A DNA stretch of 62,512 nt from Alphaproteobacteria bacterium. GTDB taxonomy: Bacteria > Pseudomonadota > Alphaproteobacteria > Micavibrionales > Micavibrionaceae. A program made the position numbers and the translations under genes. Below the pieces are notes generated by a model. It was not told the origin of the DNA, did no database searches, and was given only the letters and a program-made list of their open reading frames with translations. Shown in pieces: positions 8,345 to 17,998 of the stretch. Where the stretch lies: assembly GCA_018000295.1 (NCBI GenBank), contig JAGNKE010000016.1:1-62512 (forward strand), given 5' to 3'. Each line of letters opens with the position of its first letter. Positions within the stretch are counted from its first letter, which is position 1.

Positions 8345-9721
8345 ATGCGTTTAATGATTATCGGTCAGCTTGAAGGCTATATCACCCAGGCGGGCAAGAT
8401 CGCCCTCCAGCGCGGGGCCAAGGTGATCCATTGCGAGGATACCGAGCAGGCTCTGGGCGCGTTGATGAACGGCAAGGGCGCGGACCTTGTGATGATCGAC
8501 GTGAAGCAAAAGATCGGCCCTTTTATCGAACGGCTCAAGACCGAGCGCATTCATCTTCCGGTTGTCGCCTGCGGGGTCAGCACGGATGCGCGGGCTGCGG
8601 TCAAAGCCATACAGGAGGGGGCGAAGGAATACGTCCCCCTGCCCCCGGATGCCGAGCTGATCGCGGCGATTATCGAAGCCGTGACTGAAGATAACAGCAA
8701 GATGATCGCCAACGATCCCTCCATGCAGGCGGTGATCAAACTGGCCGACAAGATCGCGCCTTCGGAAGCGACCGTTCTGATTACCGGAGAATCCGGGACG
8801 GGCAAAGAGGTCATGTCGCGGCACATCCATAACAAATCCAAGCGCAAGAACGGGCCATTCATTGCTGTTAACTGCGCGGCTATTCCTGAGAATCTTCTGG
8901 AGTCGGAATTGTTCGGGCATGAAAAGGGCGCCTTTACCGGCGCGAGTGCGCGGCGGATCGGAAAGTTCGAGGAAGCCGGCGGGGGAACCCTGCTCCTTGA
9001 TGAGGTCAGCGAGATGCACCCGCAGCTTCAGGCCAAGCTGCTGCGCGCCATTCAGGAGCGGGAGATCACGCGGGTCGGCAGTAACGATTCTGTCAAGATT
9101 GATGTCCGCATCATCGCCACGTCCAACCGGAATCTGGAGCAGTCGGTTCAGAAGGGCGAATTCCGCGAGGATCTTTATTTCCGTCTGAACGTGGTTAACC
9201 TCGTCCTGCCTCCGTTGCGCGAGAGGCCCGGCGATATCAAGGTTCTGGCGCAATTCTTCATCGACAAGTACGCTGAGGCCAACGCAATGCCCAGCAAAAA
9301 AATCTCCGCCAGCGCCATGCGGCTGCTGACGGATTGCCAGTGGCGCGGAAATATCCGCGAACTTGAGAACACCATGCACCGGGCGATCCTGATTTCCGCT
9401 GAGACTGAGATTGAGGATGCGGCGATCTTCCTGCAAAGCGGCCCGCTTTCCTCTCCGGGGGCTGAAGCGGCGGCAGCGAGACCGGCGGCCACGCCGTCAT
9501 CTGCGGTCGCGCCGCTGCAAAACGAGGGCGCGGTTGAGAATCTGATCGGGCGGACGATTGCGGATGTCGAGCGGGATATGATCCTGAATACGCTCGACCA
9601 TTGCCTGGGCAACCGGACCCATGCCGCGAAAGTTCTGGGTATTTCCATCCGCACCCTTCGGAACAAGCTGAACCAGTACAAGGACGAGGGCGTAAAGCTC
9701 CCCGCCGGGGCTACAGGCTAG
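8345..9721 (+). CDS. flbD: FlbD, sigma-54-dependent flagellar transcription activator
   Basis: FlbD activates late flagellar promoters with sigma-54 and represses the fliF operon in Caulobacter. The 458-residue protein has a receiver-like domain (1-115) that lacks the usual acidic pocket (GQLEG where response regulators have DD), although an Asp remains at 52; an AAA+ domain with Walker A GESGTGKE at 148-155, the sigma-54 contact loop GAFTGA at 195-200 and Walker B LLLDE at 216-220; and a Fis-type helix-turn-helix near the end (THAAKVLGISIRTLRNKL). The stop overlaps the convergent neighbour by four bases. Confidence 0.95.
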   Translation: MRLMIIGQLEGYITQAGKIALQRGAKVIHCEDTEQALGALMNGKGADLVMIDVKQKIGPFIERLKTERIHLPVVACGVSTDARAAVKAIQEGAKEYVPLPPDAELIAAIIEAVTEDNSKMIANDPSMQAVIKLADKIAPSEATVLITGESGTGKEVMSRHIHNKSKRKNGPFIAVNCAAIPENLLESELFGHEKGAFTGASARRIGKFEEAGGGTLLLDEVSEMHPQLQAKLLRAIQEREITRVGSNDSVKIDVRIIATSNRNLEQSVQKGEFREDLYFRLNVVNLVLPPLRERPGDIKVLAQFFIDKYAEANAMPSKKISASAMRLLTDCQWRGNIRELENTMHRAILISAETEIEDAAIFLQSGPLSSPGAEAAAARPAATPSSAVAPLQNEGAVENLIGRTIADVERDMILNTLDHCLGNRTHAAKVLGISIRTLRNKLNQYKDEGVKLPAGATG

Positions 9722-10008
9722 GCGCTGTTTTCCTTTGTGGTGAAAAAATCCTTGGTGCCGATTTTAATCAGGCCGATAAATGCGGCGACCTGCGCCACGT
9801 TTAACAAAAAGACTCCGAGGCTGTGGCTGTGGAAAAATGCAATCTCGAAACTGGAGGTGATGAATACCCAGTAGAGGAAAAGATTAATGCCGTTATCGAA
9901 CGTCCAGCGAAAATCATGCCCGCGGCCATGCAGCATCTTCCGGTAGCTTGTCCACGTCAACAGCGCCATATAAAGATTGGCGGCGATGTATATCCACAAG
10001 AGCAGCAT
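9718..10008 (-). CDS. Small integral membrane protein, function unknown
   Basis: The 96-residue protein is almost entirely membrane-embedded: an N-terminal helix (residues 1-17), a basic loop (YRKMLHGRGHDFRW), and helices at about 40-58 and 66-83. A strong AAGGGGGG ribosome-binding site precedes the ATG. It lies between flbD and flhA but on the opposite strand. No family is recognised. Confidence 0.68.
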   Translation of the reverse strand: MLLLWIYIAANLYMALLTWTSYRKMLHGRGHDFRWTFDNGINLFLYWVFITSSFEIAFFHSHSLGVFLLNVAQVAAFIGLIKIGTKDFFTTKENSA

Positions 10009-10139
10009 ATGCCCCCCTTCCGTATTTTAACGCAGAAACGCCCTATTTGCATATCGTGAGATGAACCGCTAGAATGAGTCAGGAGGCAGAGTCCTGCTTT
10101 TCCGTCCTTTTTGTTTTGTCTTAATCTCTTTGTATATCC

Positions 10140-12296
10140 ATGGCCACCGGTCCTTCATCCAATCTGCCCGCTCCGCGTCCGGCTACCGGCGTTGCGGGGT
10201 CTATGGACAGATTCCGCACCAGCCCTGTGGGGGTGCGGCTCTCGCCGCTTATGCGGTCGGACGTTATTTTTGCGCTGGGTATTATCACCATCATCCTGTT
10301 CATGCTGGTCCCGATGCCGACGATCATGCTGGATGCCGGATTGTCGATCTCCATCACGTTTTCCGTCCTTATTCTCATGACGGTTTTGTTTATCCAGACG
10401 CCGCTGGAATTTTCGACATTTCCTACTGTTCTTTTGATCTCCACCGCTCTAAGGCTGGGGCTGAATGTCGCGTCCACGCGGCTGATCCTTGAAAACGGGC
10501 ATAACGGACATGAAGCCGCCGGGGCGGTGATCGAGGCGTTCGGGACGTTCATCATCAAGGACAGCTATGTGATCGGAGCGATCGTGTTCTCGATTCTCGT
10601 TATTGTTAATTTTATCGTTATCACCAAGGGTTCGGGGCGGATTGCGGAAGTGGCGGCGCGCTTTACCCTTGATGCCATGCCCGGAAAGCAAATGGCGATT
10701 GACTCCGATCTCTCCGCCGGGATGATCACCGAGGACGAAGCCAAAGCGCGGCGCAAAAAGCTGGAGCAGGAAAGCAATTTTTTCGGGGCGATGGACGGCG
10801 CGGCCAAGTTCGTGCGCGGGGACGCCATCGCGGGCATCCTGATCGTCTTTATCAACGTCATCGGCGGTATCGTCATCGGCACGGTCTCAGAGGGACTGAC
10901 ACTCGCCGAAGCGGCGCAGAATTATACCGTCCTGACGATCGGAGACGGACTGGTGAGTCAGGTTCCCGCGCTTATTGTTTCTGTCGCGGCGGGTCTTCTG
11001 GTTTCCAAAGCGGGCGTCGAGGGCTCGGCGGAGCAGCAGCTTTTTGAACAGTTCGGGCGCTATCCGCGGGCGCTGGCCATGAGCGCCGTGCTGATCCTCA
11101 TGCTCGGCCTGATGCCGGGGATCCCGAAAATCCCCTTTGCGATTCTGGCCCTGATTCTGGCCGGAATTTCCTATATTTCTTTCCAGCGCGTGGCCAGAGA
11201 GGAACTGGACGCTGCTGACGCGAAGGCAAAGCCGGGACAACCCGGCGGACCGGCCGTTGCCGACGAGCCGATTTCCAAGGCGCTGGCGATGGATACGATC
11301 CGGCTGGAGCTTGGCTATGGTTTGCTGCCGCTGGTGCAGGGCGATGGCGGGAACAAGCTGACCGACCAGATCAAGGGGCTGCGGCGGCAACTGGCGGAGG
11401 ATATGGGGTACGTTCTGCCTGCGGTGCGGATTCAGGACAATCTGCAGCTTCCGTCCACCACCTATGTCGTCAGCATCAAGGAAATCCACGCGGGGCGCGG
11501 CGATATCCGTCCCAATATGCTTTTGTGCATGGACCCGAACGGGGATTCGATCAGTTTGCCGGGGGAGAACACCATCGAACCGACCTTCGGCCTGCCGGCC
11601 ATGTGGATCGACCAGCAATACCGCGAGGAAGCGCATTTCCGCGGCTATACTGTCGTCGATGCGCCGACGGTGATTACCACGCATCTGACGGAAATCATCA
11701 AGGACAATATGCCGGACCTGCTGAATTACGCCGAGACGCAGAAGCTACTCAACGAGATGCACAGGGACTACCAGAAGCTGGTCGCCGATGTCATTCCCGG
11801 CCAGATTTCCCTCGGCGGGTTACAGCGCATCCTACAAAATCTTCTCTCCGAGCGGATATCGGTGCGTAACCTGCCGACCATCCTTGAAGGGATTGCGGAG
11901 GCCGCCGTTTACACCAAGAGCCTCGCGCAGATCAGCGAACACGTCCGCAGCCGCCTGTCGCGGCAGTTGTGCGATACCTATGCCGATGCCAACGGTGTGC
12001 TGCCGCTGGTGACTCTCTCTCCCGATTGGGAGGGGTCGTTCATGGAATCCCTGATGGGGGACGGGGAGGAAAAGCATTTAGCTATGCCGCCCAGCAAGCT
12101 TCAGGAATTTATCACGGCGATCCGCACGAAATACGACAGTCTGTCGCATGAGGGGGTTTCGCCGGTGCTTCTGACTTCGCCGGGCATAAGGCCTTATGTC
12201 CGCTCGGTGATCGAGCGGTTCCGGCCGCAGACGGTCGTGATGTCGCAGAACGAAATCCACCCGAAGGCACGCATCCGCACGCTGGGGCAGATTTAG
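10140..12296 (+). CDS. flhA: FlhA, flagellar type III export gate protein
   Basis: FlhA is the large export-gate subunit that couples proton motive force to export. The 718-residue protein has a short Pro-rich cytoplasmic leader, multiple membrane helices from about residue 38, the conserved FHIPEP-family signature region (LRLGLNVASTRLIL, then VITKGSGRIAEVAARFTLDAMPGKQ), and a soluble C-terminal domain from about residue 360 (LELGYGLLPLV). Length is normal for the family. Its place after flbD matches Caulobacter-type gene order. Confidence 0.97.
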   Translation: MATGPSSNLPAPRPATGVAGSMDRFRTSPVGVRLSPLMRSDVIFALGIITIILFMLVPMPTIMLDAGLSISITFSVLILMTVLFIQTPLEFSTFPTVLLISTALRLGLNVASTRLILENGHNGHEAAGAVIEAFGTFIIKDSYVIGAIVFSILVIVNFIVITKGSGRIAEVAARFTLDAMPGKQMAIDSDLSAGMITEDEAKARRKKLEQESNFFGAMDGAAKFVRGDAIAGILIVFINVIGGIVIGTVSEGLTLAEAAQNYTVLTIGDGLVSQVPALIVSVAAGLLVSKAGVEGSAEQQLFEQFGRYPRALAMSAVLILMLGLMPGIPKIPFAILALILAGISYISFQRVAREELDAADAKAKPGQPGGPAVADEPISKALAMDTIRLELGYGLLPLVQGDGGNKLTDQIKGLRRQLAEDMGYVLPAVRIQDNLQLPSTTYVVSIKEIHAGRGDIRPNMLLCMDPNGDSISLPGENTIEPTFGLPAMWIDQQYREEAHFRGYTVVDAPTVITTHLTEIIKDNMPDLLNYAETQKLLNEMHRDYQKLVADVIPGQISLGGLQRILQNLLSERISVRNLPTILEGIAEAAVYTKSLAQISEHVRSRLSRQLCDTYADANGVLPLVTLSPDWEGSFMESLMGDGEEKHLAMPPSKLQEFITAIRTKYDSLSHEGVSPVLLTSPGIRPYVRSVIERFRPQTVVMSQNEIHPKARIRTLGQI

Positions 12297-12299
12297 CGC

Positions 12300-12920
12300 T
12301 TACTTTTTCTCTTCCATCGAGAGTTCGACGTTGCATTTGCTCTTGAGTATCTGGATGACACCCTCGGCGGACAATGCCAATTCGTCGTCGCAGAACATGG
12401 ATTGTTCGGCCTCCATCAGCATCACGCCGCCATAGGGCGAAGCCACGCGCATGAGGGACACGCCGAAAGACGTATCCTTGACTTTGGCCTTACGCCCTTC
12501 CTCCAGCAGATTCACGGCGATGATTTTGGTCTTGAGGGATTTGACCTTCGTGCTTCGCGCCCCCTCCTTGGTTTTCAGGATGAGCTGTTTCTTGTTCAGA
12601 GTCATGACCTCGCTGACGCTTTGGGCGCCGGGAACGTGCGAGAGTATCTTCATCGTGCTTATGGAATCCTCATGCATATGCTTTTTCAGAAACGCAACGG
12701 TCCGCTCTATTTTTTCAAGCTGCACCCGAGAGGCTTCTTCGTAAAAGGCCTCGATGGCCTCGCGGGTGAGGGCTTTGAGCATCTGCGGCGCCGGAACGGA
12801 TACGGGCGCCGTCTGCACCGTTTCGCTTTTTTGCTCCTCTGCTTTTGCCAAGCCCGGATGAAAGATTGAAGCTCCTATCACGGCGCAGGATAAAAGCAGT
12901 TTCTTAGAGACTCTCGGCAT
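12300..12920 (-). CDS. Exported hypothetical protein
   Basis: The 206-residue protein has a probable signal peptide (KKLLLSCAVIGASIF, predicted cleavage after AKA at about residue 26) and an AGGGGA ribosome-binding site. The mature part has a helical stretch (VQLEKIERTVAFLKKHM) followed by a basic, strand-rich segment; two Cys (near residues 176 and 195) could form a disulfide in the periplasm. It is tail-to-tail with flhA. No family is recognised, and a flagellar role is only suggested by position. Confidence 0.72.
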   Translation of the reverse strand: MPRVSKKLLLSCAVIGASIFHPGLAKAEEQKSETVQTAPVSVPAPQMLKALTREAIEAFYEEASRVQLEKIERTVAFLKKHMHEDSISTMKILSHVPGAQSVSEVMTLNKKQLILKTKEGARSTKVKSLKTKIIAVNLLEEGRKAKVKDTSFGVSLMRVASPYGGVMLMEAEQSMFCDDELALSAEGVIQILKSKCNVELSMEEKK

Positions 12921-13095
12921 CTGACTGTTCCCCTTCGGTTTCTTCCATTTTACATTAGAAAGACGGTTCAGACAAAAAAATCCTTCGTCTTTGACTTGCG
13001 ATAATTTGGGTGAAGGGCGGGATTTTTATGTTTATACTCTGGCCATCCGATTCGGGACAATTTATACTTAACCTGTGATTCGCAGCTGATTTTCC

Positions 13096-14127
13096 ATGCG
13101 TTTAAAGACGTTTACCGCCACCACCATGACAGAAGCGATGCAAATGGTTCGAAAGGCTCTGGGCGAAGAGGCTATCATCGTGGCCACCAAGGAGGAAGCC
13201 GGGGGCAAGTCCGTGCGTGTGACCGCTGCCGTGGAGCCGGCCTTCGAGATCGGCCCGCGTGGCCTTACGGAAAAAGAAGAGTGGCTGCAGTATGACCGCG
13301 AGATGGAAAGCGGGGCTGTGGTCGAAAAACTGACCGAGGCCATGCTGCGCCATGCTGTACCCGACGAGATCATCGATCAGGTCGTGTCCTGCGCCACTGT
13401 GATGGGGCTGGATGAACCGGGGGTGGCGCTAATCGCCGCGGTCGAGCATCTGTTTACCTTCAAACCCCTGCCGATTGCGGCGGTAAAAAAACCGCTGATG
13501 CTCGTCGGGCCGCCGGGATCGGGTAAAACGCTTGCGGTAGCCAAGCTGGCGGCGCGAGGCGCCATGAACGGCCTGAATATCGGGGTGATTTCTACGGACA
13601 CCGTGCGCGCCGGGGGCGTCGAACAGCTTGAGGCCTTCACGCGGCTGTTGGATATCAAGTTGCAAAAAGCCGCCAATGCCGCCGAACTCAAAGCCCTGAT
13701 CGACCGGATGGCGGAAACGCACGATCAGGTGGTCGTCGATACGTCCGGGCTTAACCCGTTCCAGCCGGAGGACGTCAAGGTTCTTGCCCGCCTGATCCTG
13801 TCCGTGCAAGCGCGGCCCGTTCTTGCCCTGCCGGGGGGAATCGATGCAGATGAATCCGGAGAGATGGCCCGTGTTTTTGCCGCCATCGGCGTGGACGAAG
13901 TGTTACCCACAAGAATCGATATCGCCCGAAGACTGGGCGGAATACTGGCCGCCGCGCACCACGGTTCCTTGTCTTTGAGCGATTACAGCCACACCGCGAT
14001 GGTCGCGCAGGGGCTTGCGCCGCTCAATCCAAAAACGTTATCTAGATTGTTGATGCCCAGTGCGTTCCGTGACACGCGTACCCGGCGCATCCTTAAACCC
14101 ACTCCGGAGTCAGGGAAACGGACATGA
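13096..14127 (+). CDS. flhF: FlhF, SRP-type GTPase for flagellar placement
   Basis: FlhF is a signal-recognition-particle-like GTPase that sets the site of polar flagellum assembly. The 343-residue protein starts with the family's MRLKTFTATTMTEAM segment, has a middle helical (N) domain, and a GTPase domain with P-loop GPPGSGKT at 138-145, an STDTVRAGGVEQL switch region, and a VVVDTSGLNPF G3 motif. It overlaps flhG by four bases (ATGA), the usual pairing with its regulator. Confidence 0.92.
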   Translation: MRLKTFTATTMTEAMQMVRKALGEEAIIVATKEEAGGKSVRVTAAVEPAFEIGPRGLTEKEEWLQYDREMESGAVVEKLTEAMLRHAVPDEIIDQVVSCATVMGLDEPGVALIAAVEHLFTFKPLPIAAVKKPLMLVGPPGSGKTLAVAKLAARGAMNGLNIGVISTDTVRAGGVEQLEAFTRLLDIKLQKAANAAELKALIDRMAETHDQVVVDTSGLNPFQPEDVKVLARLILSVQARPVLALPGGIDADESGEMARVFAAIGVDEVLPTRIDIARRLGGILAAAHHGSLSLSDYSHTAMVAQGLAPLNPKTLSRLLMPSAFRDTRTRRILKPTPESGKRT

Positions 14128-14960
14128 CCGAAATGACGCCCGATGGCGCCCAATCGCCGCTCTCCCATCCCGTGACGATCAAGCGCGCCGATAACCTGAT
14201 CGCCGTGGCTTCGGGCAAGGGCGGGGTCGGCAAAACCTGGTTTTCGGTCACGCTTGCTCATGCCCTCGCCAAGTCGGGACAGAAGGTTCTGCTGTTTGAC
14301 GGCGATCTCGGGCTTGCCAACGTGGATGTTCAACTGGGTCTGATGCCGAAGCGGGATCTGAATGATGTGATCCGCGGACGGCTCGGTCTCGACAAGGTGA
14401 TTCAAAGATTCGAGGAAGGTTCGTTTGATATTATCGCCGGACGGTCGGGGCAGGCTTCGCTCTCCGCCCTGCCCAGCCAGAGGCTTGCCCTGCTCAGGGA
14501 TCAGCTTCTGGAAGTCACGGCGACGTATGATGTGGTAATCGCCGACCTTGGCGCGGGCGTGGACCGTACGGTGCGGCTGTTTTCCGCCAGTTCGGCCTGC
14601 ACCCTGCTCGTGACGACCGATGAACCGACGGCGCTGACCGATGCCTATGCCTTCATCAAGCTTGGTGCTGCCGCAGGGGTCTCGCGCAATATCAATATCG
14701 TCATCAATATGGCGACAAGCGTCAGTGAGGGCGAGAAGACCTATAAAACCCTGCTGAAGGCCTGCGAGAATTTCCTGCGCCTATCGCCGCCGCTTATGGG
14801 CCTGATCCGGCAGGATGCGCGGGTTAAAGAGTGCATCCGCAGCCAGACGCCGATTCTGAACCGCACGCCCAATGCTGAGGCCGCCATGGATGTCGAGAAA
14901 ATCGCCAGGCGGGTGATGGCGCTGGTTGAAAATGCCAAGCTGAAAACGGCCCGCGGCTGA
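14124..14960 (+). CDS. flhG: FlhG/FleN, MinD-like ATPase controlling flagellar number
   Basis: The 278-residue protein has a deviant Walker A motif, GKGGVGKT (31-38), followed by KVLLFDGDLGLANVDVQLGL, the diagnostic sequence of the FlhG/FleN branch of MinD ATPases. FlhG antagonises FlhF and limits flagellar number. A short N-terminal extension (residues 1-20) resembles the DQAxxLR-type activation region only loosely. The ATG overlaps the flhF stop. Confidence 0.93.
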   Translation: MTEMTPDGAQSPLSHPVTIKRADNLIAVASGKGGVGKTWFSVTLAHALAKSGQKVLLFDGDLGLANVDVQLGLMPKRDLNDVIRGRLGLDKVIQRFEEGSFDIIAGRSGQASLSALPSQRLALLRDQLLEVTATYDVVIADLGAGVDRTVRLFSASSACTLLVTTDEPTALTDAYAFIKLGAAAGVSRNINIVINMATSVSEGEKTYKTLLKACENFLRLSPPLMGLIRQDARVKECIRSQTPILNRTPNAEAAMDVEKIARRVMALVENAKLKTARG

Positions 14961-15019
14961 TTTCTTCTGCTCTTTTTCCAGAGCTTCTTTTGCGCCGTTA
15001 TCTGCGTTAAGCTTCTGGT

Positions 15020-16825
15020 ATGGTCGATTCCCGCATTCCCCGTGTTCCGCCCTCCGCCGTCGAGCCGACGCTGCGGGTAAACGTGCCGGAGGAGGGCCGG
15101 ACCGTTCGGATCGTTTCCCTCCCTGAGCGGCTGTACGATGTTCAGAAGGCCGCTATCCTGCGCGGGGAAGTGATCCGCAGAGAAGGCGAGAGCGCGGTGC
15201 GGATTCTCACCGATCAGGGCGAGGTGAGCGTTGAGAGCGACCGTCCGCTCAATCTCGAAAAAGGGGAGCGTGTTGAAATCCGCGTTCCGCCGGGACGGCC
15301 GCCGCGCACTGCCGATCTGCGCCCTGCCCCGCCCGAGCGCGAAACCCCGCGCACGACACAGACCGAAATTGAAGTGCGGCTGGAACGGGCGAAGGCCGAG
15401 GCATCGGTCATCGCGGAGAAAAATTTTTTGCCCGATGCAATCAAGGACCGGATCGTGCGAGCGGTTGCCCTGCCCGCCGGAGAGGCGGTTCAAATTCTTA
15501 CTGCAGAGCCGGAGATCGTCCAGACGAGTCTGGACAGCGCCGCGTCTTCCGCCCGAAAGACCGTGCTGGTCGCCGAGCAAAAGATTTTTGAGCTTTTAAA
15601 ATCGCTGACCGTGTCTGGGGCGGGTCTGAATAGCGTTCTCAAACCCGAGGCGTTTTTTTCTTTACCTGCTTCTTCGGGGACACCCGAGAGTTTTCCAATT
15701 CCGGGGGGGAGCCTTCCCGCTGCCTCTACGCTGGAACCTGCCCTTACGCGCATCACCAAAAGCCTCCTCCTGCTGACGCCTTCGAGCCTGCAGGTTCCGG
15801 TTGCGGATTTTCTGCAAACAAAAACGCGAGAACCTTTCCTACTCCCTGAAAGCCTGACGTTCCGCGTGGTGCAGAGCCAACCCGGTCCCCCGCAGCTTTC
15901 CGACCTTGTAACACCCCCCTCCCCTTCGGGGCTTGTGTCAGCGTTGCGGGCGGGGGATGCGCTGGCGGTCGTGCTTGGCCCGATCGTGGACAAGGCGGCG
16001 CTGGCGGTGCAGATTATTTTTCCTTCCGCTTCGGAGCCCCAGCATTTTGCTCTGCTTGAACTTGGTTCGATCCCGCCTAAAGGAACGCAGATTTCCCTTT
16101 CGCCCGTGAACGCGCCTTCGGTGCTTTTAACGTCTCTGCCTGCGCCCCTTTTTACTCTTGCTGCGGAGACGTGGCCCGTGTTGCAGGAGATGCTGACGAT
16201 CCTGCCGCAAGTTGCGCCGCAAGCCGCGCAGGCGTTCGTCAATATGCTTCCGAGTCCTGCGAATCCGCAAAATCTTGCGCCGACGGCGCTGTTTTTTATC
16301 GCGGCGATCCGGGCGGGCGATGTTGAAGGCTGGCTGGGCGGGAAGGCGGTCGATGCCCTGCGTCGTTCGGGGCGCGGCGATGTGCTTTCGCGCTTCTCTC
16401 AAGAAATGTCCGGCCTTTCCCGAGCGGCCTCCGAACCCATGGGGCAGGACTGGAAGGCCTTGAGCCTGCCGTTGTACTGGCAGAACCAGATGTTTAAAAT
16501 TCCCATTTATTACCGTCAGGATCAGGATTCCCGCAGCGGACAAAACGGTGAGAAGGGCAGCACACGTTTTGTTATCAATCTCGACCTCAGCCGGATGGGG
16601 AAAATCCAGATGGATGCCTTGTTTCTCAACGGTGCGAAGCGGTTCGATTTGATTCTGCGGACCGAACAGGCGTTTTCCAAAGCGATGGAACACGAGATGC
16701 GCGGATTGTTCACCGAAGCGCTGGAGGAGGTTTCGCTGTCCGGCGGCCTGATTTTCCAGACGGGGGCGGATAAGTGGGTCACAGTACAGGCGGATAAAGC
16801 CTATTCGTTTTCCGCGAATTACTGA
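15020..16825 (+). CDS. fliK: FliK-like flagellar hook-length control protein
   Basis: The 601-residue protein has a long Pro/Ser/Ala-rich region (about residues 60-430) and a compact C-terminal domain (about 495-595) with FVINLDLSRMGKIQMDALF and KRFDLILRTE, which resembles the Flg_hook domain that switches export specificity when the hook is complete. Overall identity to FliK is low, as is normal for this family. It follows flhG on the same strand and ends six bases before the convergent fliJ. An unusual structured N-terminal domain (VRILTDQGEVSVES) could be an extra module. Confidence 0.68.
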   Translation: MVDSRIPRVPPSAVEPTLRVNVPEEGRTVRIVSLPERLYDVQKAAILRGEVIRREGESAVRILTDQGEVSVESDRPLNLEKGERVEIRVPPGRPPRTADLRPAPPERETPRTTQTEIEVRLERAKAEASVIAEKNFLPDAIKDRIVRAVALPAGEAVQILTAEPEIVQTSLDSAASSARKTVLVAEQKIFELLKSLTVSGAGLNSVLKPEAFFSLPASSGTPESFPIPGGSLPAASTLEPALTRITKSLLLLTPSSLQVPVADFLQTKTREPFLLPESLTFRVVQSQPGPPQLSDLVTPPSPSGLVSALRAGDALAVVLGPIVDKAALAVQIIFPSASEPQHFALLELGSIPPKGTQISLSPVNAPSVLLTSLPAPLFTLAAETWPVLQEMLTILPQVAPQAAQAFVNMLPSPANPQNLAPTALFFIAAIRAGDVEGWLGGKAVDALRRSGRGDVLSRFSQEMSGLSRAASEPMGQDWKALSLPLYWQNQMFKIPIYYRQDQDSRSGQNGEKGSTRFVINLDLSRMGKIQMDALFLNGAKRFDLILRTEQAFSKAMEHEMRGLFTEALEEVSLSGGLIFQTGADKWVTVQADKAYSFSANY

Positions 16826-16831
16826 GAGGCG

Positions 16832-17260
16832 CTAACGGGCTTCCTCGGCCTGCGCGAGAAAGCGGGTGATGCCGATTTCGTCCAACTCGTGCGATTCTTT
16901 TTTGGCCAAGGCCTGCGCCGCGTCACGGTCGCGCTTTTCCTGAACAATCTCGATCCGGCGCAAATCGGCGTAGGCCTGACGCATATCGTCTTGCGCGATG
17001 ACAATGCGGGTTTCGAGTTTTGCAATCGCAGCGTCGATCTGCTCGCGCTTCTTTTCCACCGCCTTGGAATAGGCGCCGAAGAAGCCCAGCATATCGGCGC
17101 CCATTTCCTGAATCGTTTTACGTTCATGCGCGAATTCGTCGATCAGCTTTTGTTTCTGGCGCTCATGCTCCTCCGCCTCCCGATAGAGGCCGGCGAGGTA
17201 TTTCTGCTTCTGTTCGATCGCGTGCTTGCGGACGCGGATCAGAGGTTTGAGATTGGCCAT
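16832..17260 (-). CDS. fliJ: FliJ-like flagellar export chaperone
   Basis: The 142-residue protein is predicted to be a continuous coiled coil with heptad-rich, charged sequence (KQKYLAGLYREAEEHERQ near the start and YADLRRIEIVQEKRDRDAAQ near residue 100), the profile of FliJ, which forms the stalk in the FliI ATPase ring. It is the last gene of a minus-strand run after two CheD-like genes. FliJ is normally beside fliI; here fliI is 2.1 kb away on the same strand. Confidence 0.75.
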   Translation of the reverse strand: MANLKPLIRVRKHAIEQKQKYLAGLYREAEEHERQKQKLIDEFAHERKTIQEMGADMLGFFGAYSKAVEKKREQIDAAIAKLETRIVIAQDDMRQAYADLRRIEIVQEKRDRDAAQALAKKESHELDEIGITRFLAQAEEAR

Positions 17261-17279
17261 GGAGATATTTTAAACAGAT

Positions 17280-17984
17280 TTAGGGACAGACAGGTTCAGG
17301 GGCCGATTGTAGCGCGTCTTCGCCGTAGTAGACAATCCTGCTGTCGTTTTTATGCTCCAGGCGTACCATTCCGGCCAGAGGGACGACCTCGGAGAGGCGG
17401 CGTTTCATTTCCTCGCCCTTTTTTATCGCGCTGGCGGAGTGGTTGAAGACACTGAGCGATCCTCTTATCAATCCCTCCTTCCAGTTTCCGGCATGGACGG
17501 CGATGCTGTGCGGGCTTTCCTTGCCGCGGAAATCGGCGCTTAAAATATCGGCCTCGTATTCGCTGAGAATATCGAGGACGTTATTGATAAAGCCATCGAC
17601 TACGGGGCCACGCAGCTGCGGGCCGACGAGACGAACCTGAGTATTCTGCCCCCCTACTTTGGTGAGCATTTCGCGCAGCGCCTCTTCGCCCGTGGACGAG
17701 AGCGCCTCAAGCCTGCCCTCGTGCGTGAGGTGCGCCAAGCCCGTCGCCTGCGTGACGGGATTATAGGCGATGACAGCCATGCTAGAGGTCAGACCCGTTG
17801 TGCCCAGCGCCGGATAACGGCTTTGGGGCATCGTCACTCCGGCAAAATTCAAGCCGATCTCAGCGCTTTGCTTCGGGTTAAATATCTTCGCCGCGTTTGG
17901 GATATAAGGGGTGGCCGGAAGGGCCATCAGCGCGGCCAAGCGACTTTGCCTATCCTGTTCAAAACTTCTGATATCCATAGGCAT
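17280..17984 (-). CDS. CheD-like protein A (Ser in place of catalytic Cys)
   Basis: The 234-residue protein is a clear paralogue of its upstream neighbour. The block GLTSSMAVIAYNPVTQATGL with H85 matches the CheD deamidase core, where a Cys lies 17 residues before a His; here Ser68 sits at the Cys position, so a CheD-type Cys reaction is unlikely. Further shared blocks are VRLVGPQLRGP, DILSADF and AGNWKEGLIRG. The start has AAGAGA upstream. It lies 14 bases downstream of paralogue B and 19 bases upstream of fliJ, so all three are probably co-transcribed. A role in motility or chemotaxis is inferred from context. Confidence 0.68.
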   Translation of the reverse strand: MPMDIRSFEQDRQSRLAALMALPATPYIPNAAKIFNPKQSAEIGLNFAGVTMPQSRYPALGTTGLTSSMAVIAYNPVTQATGLAHLTHEGRLEALSSTGEEALREMLTKVGGQNTQVRLVGPQLRGPVVDGFINNVLDILSEYEADILSADFRGKESPHSIAVHAGNWKEGLIRGSLSVFNHSASAIKKGEEMKRRLSEVVPLAGMVRLEHKNDSRIVYYGEDALQSAPEPVCP

Positions 17985-17998
17985 TCTCTTGTTTTCTT